DNA from: an uncultured Candidatus Saccharibacteria bacterium
GTDB taxonomy: Bacteria; Patescibacteriota; Saccharimonadia; Saccharimonadales; Saccharimonadaceae
DNA: 5,564 nucleotides
Direction: 5' to 3'
Assembly: GCA_938049075.1 (NCBI GenBank)
Contig: CALICZ010000143.1
Location: forward strand, 1 to 5,564
The translations under genes and the position numbers were made by a program. Numbering within the stretch: the stretch's first letter is position 1; every line of letters begins with the position of its first letter. Below, piece by piece: positions 1 through 5,375 of the stretch. The notes below the pieces were generated by a model. The model saw only the letters and a program-made list of their open reading frames with translations. It did no database searches and was not told where the DNA came from.

Positions 1-598
1 TCGGGAAGAGGTGAGCGAGTGATGGATCAACGCCATAGCGGCTTATTGGTGCTGTAAGATCAGCGATAAATTCTTGCCGCGTCAGCCGTGGGTCGTTGCC
101 ATTGAGAACAATGCCATTTGTGGTGCGTATGGCGATGGTGTGAAGCAGCTGCGCCGTGTAGTCAATCTCGCCAAAGCGATCGAGTTGGTCGCGCAGGACG
201 TTGAGTAGTAAACAATAGCGTGGGGCAACTTGCTTGACGAAGTGCACCGCATGCGCTTCGTCAAGCTCGAGCACGGCAATATCCGCTGGCAAAACACCAT
301 GGGTATCGACCGCCTCAAGCAGTGCTGCTGCCACGCCGCGGGTAAAGTTGCTCCCCGTGCGATTAGTAAAGACGCGGAGGCCTTGGCTTTCCAGTAGGGC
401 TACAACCATCTTGGTAGTGGTTGTCTTGCCGTTAGTGCCACTTATTACCACCACACCATGCGGTAGAGCATCAAGCGTACGGGCAAGAAAGTGCCGATCG
501 AGCTTCTCGACGACGAGGCCTGGCAATGCCGAACCACCACCGCGCAACCGAGCTGCGCGCTGCACCCCTTTGCCCACAAGAGTTGTAATATGAATCAT
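1..598 (-). CDS. murT: MurT, lipid II isoglutaminyl synthase ligase subunit (N-terminal part; gene continues past left edge)
   Basis: Mur-ligase-family protein; 199 residues are visible of a family usually about 430 long. The MurT/GatD complex amidates the alpha-carboxylate of D-glutamate in lipid II to D-isoglutamine, with MurT activating the carboxylate using ATP and GatD supplying ammonia from glutamine. Seen in the translation: a basic Gly-rich N-terminus followed by SALPGLVVEKLD (about 23-34), the Mur ligase P-loop GTNGKTTTTK (54-63), TNRTGSNFTRGVA (78-90), the acidic motif VLELDEA (109-115), the strongly MurT-like NVLRDQLDRFGE (133-144) and NGNDP (166-170). The Cys zinc-ribbon and C-terminal DUF1727 region expected in this family lie outside the window. 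The ATG at 598-596 is preferred because it places the P-loop about 54 residues in, as in known MurT, and sits 7 nt after a -10 box. An in-frame ATG nine codons upstream (625-623) would place the -10 box inside the gene. gatD would be expected next, beyond the left edge. Family assignment is confident. Confidence 0.9.
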   Translation of the reverse strand, partial: MIHITTLVGKGVQRAARLRGGGSALPGLVVEKLDRHFLARTLDALPHGVVVISGTNGKTTTTKMVVALLESQGLRVFTNRTGSNFTRGVAAALLEAVDTHGVLPADIAVLELDEAHAVHFVKQVAPRYCLLLNVLRDQLDRFGEIDYTAQLLHTIAIRTTNGIVLNGNDPRLTRQEFIADLTAPISRYGVDPSLAHLFP

Positions 599-605
599 GG
601 TGTTT

Positions 606-614
606 ATTATAGCA
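606..614 (-). promoter_or_regulatory. Extended -10 promoter for murT, leaderless geometry
   Basis: Read on the minus strand the site is TGC-TATAAT, a perfect extended -10 element (TGn plus consensus hexamer). The last T of the hexamer is followed by exactly 7 nt and then the murT ATG, so transcription would be expected to start at or within a base or so of the start codon. No convincing -35 hexamer is visible 16-18 nt upstream, which fits an extended -10 promoter. No Shine-Dalgarno sequence fits in the 7 nt. Leaderless initiation is inferred from this geometry. Confidence 0.7.
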
Positions 615-671
615 TGAGCATACATACCTGACGCGATGAGATTGAGGTGGATTCCAAAACTGTACCTAGTT

Positions 672-680
672 TGCTATTAT
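672..680 (+). promoter_or_regulatory. Extended -10 promoter for the 688-2256 operon, leaderless geometry
   Basis: The site reads TGC-TATTAT, an extended -10 with one mismatch to consensus, followed by 7 nt and the ATG at 688. The arrangement copies that of the divergent murT promoter (same TGC extension, same 7-nt gap). The best -35 candidate (TTCCAA, 652-657, 17-bp spacer) is weak. As with murT, the transcript is expected to begin at or next to the start codon and to carry no ribosome binding site. Confidence 0.6.
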
Positions 681-687
681 ATGTCAT

Positions 688-1377
688 ATGCGTAGTTACG
701 AAGATCTAACAGGCCATAATAAACCTTCTGCTATACGTGAACCTAGTATCCAGAATCGTATCACTAAGGAGTATAAAGAGATTGTTGGAGAAGATGGTGT
801 ACGAAAAGTATATGTTCCACGGAGTGATATCCAGTCTGGTGTATATGATCCCGATTTCCACAGCCTAATGATAGAAAACAACTTGAGCAGTGCATCAATA
901 AAGAAACATGGTGATGAGGTAGAGCTTTCATATCCATCAAGTCTTGACGCTGTGCGGATGGATGGAGTGTTGGCAACGTGTCGAGCACAGGGTGATTATA
1001 CTGATTTCGCACGTTCGGTTGTCATTGCTGCCCATCAAGTTGCTGATACGATATCAGTGACTGGCAAGATCCCTCAATTGAACTCCATAGAAAATATCCT
1101 GATTAAGCGCAATAGTCAGCAATTGGGTAGTGCAGAGTTTACCCCACCCTTTTATGCAGAGGAGTTTGTAGTCGATACTGATACTGTACAAATACAGCAA
1201 GAAGACGAAAGGGAATTAACGGCTGAAGAATTAGATCTCCAGCGCGATATCGCTATTAGCGACACAACAAGTCGAGTTGTTGTCCAGATGCTAGAGTCGA
1301 CTCTGTCTCGAAGAGATATGGATGCCGACAGTGCCTCTGTGATTAAACAAATAATTGAAAGTATAGAAAAGAGATAG
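688..1377 (+). CDS. Uncharacterised 229-aa protein, first gene of kinase operon
   Basis: I do not recognise this protein, and no enzymatic motif, signal peptide or membrane segment is visible. It appears soluble and cytoplasmic. The N-terminal third is polar and mixed charge (KEYKEIVGEDGVRKVYVPRSD, about 27-47). The middle (about 82-140) looks like a small mostly helical domain, including the stretch DYTDFARSVVIAAHQVADTI. An acidic linker follows (EDERELTAEELD, 172-183), then a charged probable helix to the C-terminus (about 184-229). The start is set by the -10 box 7 nt upstream. The stop is 6 nt before the start of the kinase-like gene, so the two are almost certainly cotranscribed, and this protein could be a substrate, inhibitor or partner of that kinase (inference). 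Composition is more A+T-rich than murT or the Clp-like gene, with ATA and AGA codons, suggesting a different origin or expression class. The reading frame is convincing; the function is unknown. Confidence 0.8.
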   Translation: MRSYEDLTGHNKPSAIREPSIQNRITKEYKEIVGEDGVRKVYVPRSDIQSGVYDPDFHSLMIENNLSSASIKKHGDEVELSYPSSLDAVRMDGVLATCRAQGDYTDFARSVVIAAHQVADTISVTGKIPQLNSIENILIKRNSQQLGSAEFTPPFYAEEFVVDTDTVQIQQEDERELTAEELDLQRDIAISDTTSRVVVQMLESTLSRRDMDADSASVIKQIIESIEKR

Positions 1378-1383
1378 AGCTGT

Positions 1384-2256
1384 ATGCACAAATATGAAGA
1401 ACAGATAGTACACTCTGAGCTTGACAAACCTACAGAGGTAGAAAAAGTACTTACTGTTGATGCTCTCGCTAAAGCGATCGGTCGACCGCTCGAACTAAGT
1501 CACACTGGGGAGATAGGTGCATCTGATAGTGGGCATGGTGTATTTTTTGCATTGGATACGCAAGATAATACCCAGTCATATGCAATTAAACGGTTTGGTA
1601 ATAGTCAAAAAGCGCAGAGAGAGATTGACCTATTACATGAAGCTGCTAACCGCGGCTTAAAGACTCTCCAGACGGTGCTTGATAAGCCACTAGCGGTTTC
1701 TAATGTGAGGGGTGTAGATGTTGTAACTCAGCGGATCCCATCGCTTGGTACGATGAATTCCATAGCGTGGTCTGAGTACTATGCAGGGCAGCCCTCATAT
1801 GAGTCAGAGATTGTTCCTGTTATGGAGTCAATTGGCCAATATATCGGGAATCTGCATGCAAATGGGATGCATCATGGTGATATGCAATTGAAGAATATCG
1901 CAACTATACCTTCTGGTGAGTTTGTTACATTTGATTTGGAAAACGCTTACTTCCATGCAGACAAAAAAAGTGCTCTGCAGCAAGTGGATTTTCAGGATGA
2001 TTGTATGAAGGATATCACTACAGTAATTGAGTCCTTTGCGCGGAGTGGATTCATGGCCTCATCGAGTGACGAGATTTTCTGGCAGGAGATTCAAGAAAAT
2101 CTACTACAGCCATATATAGAAGAGAGTGATAGTTTATTCTTGCTTGACGACGACAGACATAAAGCGCTCATGCATTGCATCGATAGATGCAAAAGAATTC
2201 GTAATGAGTCAAACAAAGCACATCTGACAATCGATCGACTCGTTGCTCATTTGTAA
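1384..2256 (+). CDS. Protein-kinase-fold phosphotransferase (RIO/Bud32/APH-like), 290 aa
   Basis: Probable ATP-dependent kinase. Residues 1-40 form a helical extension. A Gly-rich loop follows (GEIGASDSGHG, 43-52 region), then the ATP-binding lysine in YAIKRF (K69) and a likely helix-C glutamate (E80 in AQREIDLL). The catalytic loop is HANGMHHGDMQLKN (158-171), giving HGD with base D166 and metal-binding N171. FVTFDLENA (180-188) provides the metal-binding Asp D184, with DLE in place of DFG. Compact kinases with HGD loops act on proteins, antibiotics or lipopolysaccharide sugars; a substrate cannot be chosen from sequence. The C-terminal part (about 200-290) is helical, and D210 in MKDITTVIESF may be the structural Asp of the C-lobe. 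All core residues are present, so activity is expected. The start lies 6 nt after the upstream stop; the preceding GAGATAGAG is only a weak ribosome binding site, so translation is probably coupled. It shares the A+T-rich composition of its partner. The superfamily is fairly certain, the specific family is not. Confidence 0.8.
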   Translation: MHKYEEQIVHSELDKPTEVEKVLTVDALAKAIGRPLELSHTGEIGASDSGHGVFFALDTQDNTQSYAIKRFGNSQKAQREIDLLHEAANRGLKTLQTVLDKPLAVSNVRGVDVVTQRIPSLGTMNSIAWSEYYAGQPSYESEIVPVMESIGQYIGNLHANGMHHGDMQLKNIATIPSGEFVTFDLENAYFHADKKSALQQVDFQDDCMKDITTVIESFARSGFMASSSDEIFWQEIQENLLQPYIEESDSLFLLDDDRHKALMHCIDRCKRIRNESNKAHLTIDRLVAHL

Positions 2257-2277
2257 CAAGATATGGATTTGCAGGGT

Positions 2278-2310
2278 GCGACATCTGTATATCCTAGGTA
2301 GAGTCGCTTT
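2278..2310 (+). terminator. Weak terminator-like hairpin after the kinase gene
   Basis: GCGAC (2278-2282) pairs with GTCGC (2303-2307), followed by TTT. If the A at 2283 is bulged, TCT/AGA adds three more pairs. The stem is short and the T-run only three long, so termination would be partial at best. Its position 21 nt after the stop codon and before the next promoter supports the call. Confidence 0.3.
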
Positions 2311-2332
2311 GTGACAATATGAGTAGCACAAA
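2308..2332. repeat. Inverted repeat TTTGTG-13 nt-CACAAA upstream of the membrane-protein promoter
   Basis: TTTGTG at 2308-2313 and CACAAA at 2327-2332 form a perfect 6-bp inverted repeat. It ends 14 nt before the -10 box at 2347, over the place where a -35 region would lie. It could be an operator for the Clp-like operon, or chance in A+T-rich DNA. It partly overlaps the terminator-like hairpin. Confidence 0.3.
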
Positions 2333-2346
2333 TTACGCTAGTGCGC

Positions 2347-2352
2347 TACAAT
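2347..2352 (+). promoter_or_regulatory. -10 box for the membrane protein/Clp-like operon; decides the start codon
   Basis: TACAAT differs from consensus by one base and is followed by exactly 7 nt and an ATG at 2360, the same spacing as the two extended -10 promoters in this window. The more upstream ATG at 2351 overlaps the box itself and would lie upstream of the expected transcription start, so 2360 is the better start. There is no TGn extension immediately before the box and no good -35 at normal spacing; GTGACA at 2311-2316 resembles a -35 but is 30 nt away. Confidence 0.5.
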
Positions 2353-2359
2353 GCATAGT

Positions 2360-2737
2360 ATGATAGTGGTTGGATTTTTTGCGTGGTGGTATGGCGCTGG
2401 GTGGTGGCAGCGGATCACGATGGTATGGGGGAAGCTGGTGAGTGTATTTGACTATTTTTCAATTGATCTCTTGGTGCGAACGTGGTTTGCGCCGTTTCGA
2501 CAGATATCGGCAGGAGCGGTGGATGGGCCGATTGGCGTGCAGATTCGGGCATTTTTTGACCGTCTCATCTCGCGGACGATTGGCGGCATCGTGCGGAGCT
2601 TTATGATTATTTTTGGCATTGTCGCGCTCGCAGTAACTGCTGTAGTGGGGCTTGTCTTTGTTGTCGCTTGGGCGCTTGTGCCTGTATTGCCACTGCTGGG
2701 GGCGGGGCTTGCGATAGTGGGGTGGCTGCCATGGTAA
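2360..2737 (+). CDS. Small Trp-rich membrane protein coupled to the Clp-like ATPase, 125 aa
   Basis: The N-terminus is strongly hydrophobic and tryptophan-rich (FFAWWYGAGWW, 6-16) and is probably membrane-associated. It is followed by an amphipathic basic region (about 17-80) with the motif DYFSIDLLVRTWFAPFRQI (31-49) and FFDRLISRTIGGIVR (65-79). A hydrophobic C-terminal block (about 80-123) is long enough for two closely spaced transmembrane helices, the second rich in Val, Leu, Pro and Gly. I know no named function. From memory, proteins with an FS-L-L-T-FAP-R type motif recur next to Clp-like ATPases in candidate-phyla genomes, but I cannot verify this here. The gene overlaps the next by 7 nt (ATGGTAA), so the two are translationally coupled and probably form one membrane complex. 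The start at 2360 is preferred over 2351 because of the -10 box position; using 2351 adds only three residues. Confidence 0.8.
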   Translation: MIVVGFFAWWYGAGWWQRITMVWGKLVSVFDYFSIDLLVRTWFAPFRQISAGAVDGPIGVQIRAFFDRLISRTIGGIVRSFMIIFGIVALAVTAVVGLVFVVAWALVPVLPLLGAGLAIVGWLPW

Positions 2738-5178
2738 GCGACTTTCATTACGATAGCTTGCGTGCTAAGAAGGCTCGCTTGGGTGTGCAGATGGGCCGCT
2801 TCGACCACTGGTGGTGGGTACCATTTTTGCTATTCATGGCAGGAGCAGGAGCATTGCTGGCGATTGAGCTGCCACTAGGGTGGTTTATCGCGAGCCTGGC
2901 TGTGGTGCCATATGGGCTTCACCGGTGGTATCAGGGTGAGATTGCCCATTTGCCCATCAGTGGTAGCACCGCTGATGGTTTGCTTGCGGGTGACGTCCTG
3001 GGCCGATTACCCGCTACGCCGACGCCGCGCGATATCGCCTGGGCGCTGCGTTCGGTTAATGATGGGCTCTTTATGGCATTGCGACTTGGTCTCAGCCCAG
3101 CGCTTATGCAGGATCTCGTGAGCGATGACCCGAGCATTATGCCCGAGTTTTGGCAATTTGCTGATCGCATCCGCCAGTACAACCAACTTGAACAAATCAC
3201 GGGTAGTGTGCTTATGGTGGCTTTGGTGCGCAGTGTGCCTGGCTACCAAAATATCCTGGCGGAGCTCCAGCTTGATGACGAAGATCTCGATGGCGCTGTG
3301 CAGTGGCAGCACCACTTGCGTCAATTGGTGGCACAGATTCATCAGCCACGGCGCACCGGTGGGGTGGCACGCGATTGGTCGTTTGGTTATATCCCACTAT
3401 TACGCCGCTTTGGGCAGAATATTAGTGAGCAAATTAGTCGTGGTGGCGGAATGTTCTCTGTTGATGTGGCGTCGCATACCAAGGCGATTGACCAGCTCAT
3501 CGATATCTTTGGCACTCGTGGGCGGCAGAATGCCGTGCTGGTAGGGCAGGCTGGCACGGGCAAGACGACCATCATCCACGCCTTTGCCGAGCGGCTGCTC
3601 GATGCCTCGGCGCATTTGCCGAGTAGTCTCAAGTTTCGGCAGGTGTTCATTCTCGACTCATCATCGCTCATTGCCGCAGCGCCAGGCCGAGGCGAGCTCG
3701 AAAACCTCGTCATGCGTGTCCTTGGTGAGGCATATACTGCTAAGAATATCATCATCTGCCTGGATAATGCTCAGCTGTTCTTCGAAGAAGGAATTGGCGC
3801 GGTGGATCTTACCAATGTGCTGTTGCCTATTCTCGAGGCAGGACGCCTGAGAGTTATTCTGAGTATGGATGAGCAGCGGTTTTTGCAGATTGGCCGGCGC
3901 AACCCATCGCTTGCCAATGCGCTCAATCGCATCTCCATAGCACCCACAGACGAAGCTGAGACACTACGCGTCTTGCAAGAGCAAGCCGTCATCACTGAGG
4001 GGCAGCGCCATGTGGCTTACCGCTATCAAGCGCTGCGCGAGGCGTATCGGCTAAGTGCGCGCTATATTCATGATCTTGCCATGCCAGGCCAAGCCATCAA
4101 GCTGCTCGAGTCGGCCGCAAGCTACCACGAAGATGGTATTGTGACAAAGCAATCGGTGCAGCAAGCTATTGAGCAGACGATGGATGTGAAGATAAGTGTG
4201 GCGAGTACTGCCGATGATCGTGAGCGACTGCTCAATATGGAGGCGCTCATCCACCAGCGAATGGTCAACCAAACGCGAGCGGTCAGCGTAGTAAGTGACG
4301 CCTTGCGCCGAGCACGAGCCGGTGTGCGCAACCAAAATCGGCCAATTGGCACCTTTCTCTTTCTTGGGCCAACAGGAGTGGGTAAGACGGAGCTGAGCAA
4401 GGCTTTGGCGGATGTGTACTTTGGTGGCGAGGGCAAGATTGTCCGGATTGACCTCAACGAATATGTCCGGCCTGAGGATGTGTCGCGCCTGATTGCTGAT
4501 GGCGCTGATGACCCAGCCAGCTTAACCGCTCAGGTGATGAAACAGCCCTTTAGCGTGGTATTGCTGGATGAAATTGAGAAGGCCGCGCCAGAGGTATTAG
4601 CAACCTTGCTGCAGCTGCTGGATGAGGGGATCCTGCGCGATATTAAGAACCGTGAGGTGAGCTTCCGTGATGCAATTGTCATTGCTACGAGCAACGCTGG
4701 GGCCGACCGCATCCGCGAATATATCGAGCATGGCTATAAACTTGAGCAATTCGAACAGCAGTTTACCGACGAGCTCATTAACAGTGGTCAGTTCCGGCCC
4801 GAGTTCCTTAACCGTTTTGACGAAATTGTCCTCTTCCGGCCGTTTACTAAGGAAGAGCTGGTGCAAGTGCTCGACCTTATCCTCGAGGGGGTCAATGCTA
4901 CGCTCGCCCAGCAAAAGGTCTCGGTCGCGGTAGAGTATGATGCTAAGCTCTTTCTCGTCGAACGTGGCTATGATCCACGGCTTGGTGCTCGCCCAATGCG
5001 CCGCGTGGTGCAAAAAGCGGTGGAGAATACCGTGGCACGCCAGATGCTCAGTGGCAGTGTGGTGCCTGGCAGTACCATTACTGTTACGCTTGAGCAAGCC
5101 CGCCAAGCTTTCCAGGGAGATGGTACACCAGAGGTTGTGACAGCAGATGAAATTATCCCACCAGAGTATAAACGGTAA
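2731..5178 (+). CDS. Membrane-anchored ClpC/ClpB-like double AAA+ ATPase lacking pore loops, 815 aa
   Basis: Hsp100/Clp-family ATPase with unusual architecture. Two hydrophobic segments (about 27-46 and 49-63) form a membrane hairpin. Residues about 70-240 are mostly helical; 155-200 faintly resembles a Clp N-repeat. D1 has Walker A GQAGTGKT (272-279), but Walker B is IIICLDNAQ (340-348), with Asn346 where the catalytic Glu is expected. D2 has Walker A GPTGVGKT (546-553), Walker B VVLLDEIEKA (609-618), sensor 1 TSN (653-655), a likely arginine finger R695 in FRPEFLNRFDE, and sensor 2 GARPMRR (752-758). The D1 pore-loop position reads AAAPGRGELE instead of the usual KYRGEFE-type loop. The D2 GYVG pore loop is gone: SRL runs through a shortened IADGADDPAS to LTAQV. 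There is no middle/UVR coiled coil between D1 and D2 and no evident ClpP-docking VGF/IGF loop. The family normally unfolds proteins by threading; loss of both pore motifs argues for a remodelling or scaffold role (inference). The start at 2731 overlaps the upstream stop (ATGGTAA), preceded by a GGGGTGG that may act as ribosome binding site; an in-frame ATG at 2668 lies inside the upstream gene. Confidence 0.9.
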   Translation: MVSDFHYDSLRAKKARLGVQMGRFDHWWWVPFLLFMAGAGALLAIELPLGWFIASLAVVPYGLHRWYQGEIAHLPISGSTADGLLAGDVLGRLPATPTPRDIAWALRSVNDGLFMALRLGLSPALMQDLVSDDPSIMPEFWQFADRIRQYNQLEQITGSVLMVALVRSVPGYQNILAELQLDDEDLDGAVQWQHHLRQLVAQIHQPRRTGGVARDWSFGYIPLLRRFGQNISEQISRGGGMFSVDVASHTKAIDQLIDIFGTRGRQNAVLVGQAGTGKTTIIHAFAERLLDASAHLPSSLKFRQVFILDSSSLIAAAPGRGELENLVMRVLGEAYTAKNIIICLDNAQLFFEEGIGAVDLTNVLLPILEAGRLRVILSMDEQRFLQIGRRNPSLANALNRISIAPTDEAETLRVLQEQAVITEGQRHVAYRYQALREAYRLSARYIHDLAMPGQAIKLLESAASYHEDGIVTKQSVQQAIEQTMDVKISVASTADDRERLLNMEALIHQRMVNQTRAVSVVSDALRRARAGVRNQNRPIGTFLFLGPTGVGKTELSKALADVYFGGEGKIVRIDLNEYVRPEDVSRLIADGADDPASLTAQVMKQPFSVVLLDEIEKAAPEVLATLLQLLDEGILRDIKNREVSFRDAIVIATSNAGADRIREYIEHGYKLEQFEQQFTDELINSGQFRPEFLNRFDEIVLFRPFTKEELVQVLDLILEGVNATLAQQKVSVAVEYDAKLFLVERGYDPRLGARPMRRVVQKAVENTVARQMLSGSVVPGSTITVTLEQARQAFQGDGTPEVVTADEIIPPEYKR

Positions 5179-5193
5179 AAGTGTGGCACTTTT
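5177..5193. terminator. Hairpin at the Clp-like stop codon, probable bidirectional terminator
   Basis: AAAAGTG-TGG-CACTTTT is a perfect 7-bp inverted repeat with a 3-nt loop. It begins inside the TAA stop codon (5176-5178) and ends in four T. The A/T flanks give a T-run on either strand, as in terminators between convergent genes, which is the arrangement here. The G+C core is small, so strength is uncertain. Confidence 0.5.
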
Positions 5194-5375
5194 GAGTAAT
5201 TAGCTTTAGCTCTACAAAGAAATGATATTGAGAAGGTGCCCATTCTATTACGCACACATTAGATAAGAAGAACGAAGGTATGAAGGGGTTCTCAAGTAGA
5301 CTTGAAAGCACAAATTTTCTACCCTTGAAAGAATGTAAGAGCGGGAAATAATACCTCTTTTTGTGACGTATACTT
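5194..5375. other. Convergent intergenic region, A+T-rich, no gene seen
   Basis: I see no coding frame in this stretch that matches the composition or codon style of its neighbours. It holds a 14-nt palindrome TCAAGT-AG-ACTTGA (5292-5305), which is flanked by AAGGG (5283-5287) and CCCTT (5322-5326) that could pair around it. The octamer CTTGAAAG occurs twice (5301-5308 and 5324-5331). A weak AAGAG/CTCTT stem (5337-5341 with 5355-5359) followed by T residues on the plus strand may add to termination. These could be 3'-end structures of the two converging transcripts or a small RNA; neither is demonstrated. Confidence 0.4.

Noticed and set aside
234..593. Plus-strand open frame of 119 codons opposite murT
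   Set aside because: The peptide is a Ser/Arg/Thr/Ala-rich low-complexity product typical of the antisense of a G+C-rich gene, and the minus strand encodes clear MurT motifs.
599..625. Upstream in-frame ATG for murT at 625-623
   Set aside because: It would place the consensus extended -10 box inside the gene, and the resulting N-terminus is longer than expected before the P-loop.
2668..2730. Longer in-frame start of the Clp-like protein at 2668, adding a 21-residue Gly/Ala/Cys-rich N-terminus
   Set aside because: It lies wholly inside the hydrophobic C-terminal coding part of the upstream gene. The ATG at 2731 gives the classic ATGGTAA coupling overlap and a sensible N-terminus before the membrane hairpin.
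4147..4248. Short middle/UVR coiled-coil domain between D1 and D2
   Set aside because: The linker SVQQAIEQTMDVKI to LLNMEALIHQR corresponds to the short segment after the middle domain in ClpC, so the coiled coil itself is absent.
4597..5106. Minus-strand open frame of 169 codons inside the D2 region of the Clp-like gene
   Set aside because: It is antisense to highly conserved AAA+ motifs, and I see no domain or start signal in it.
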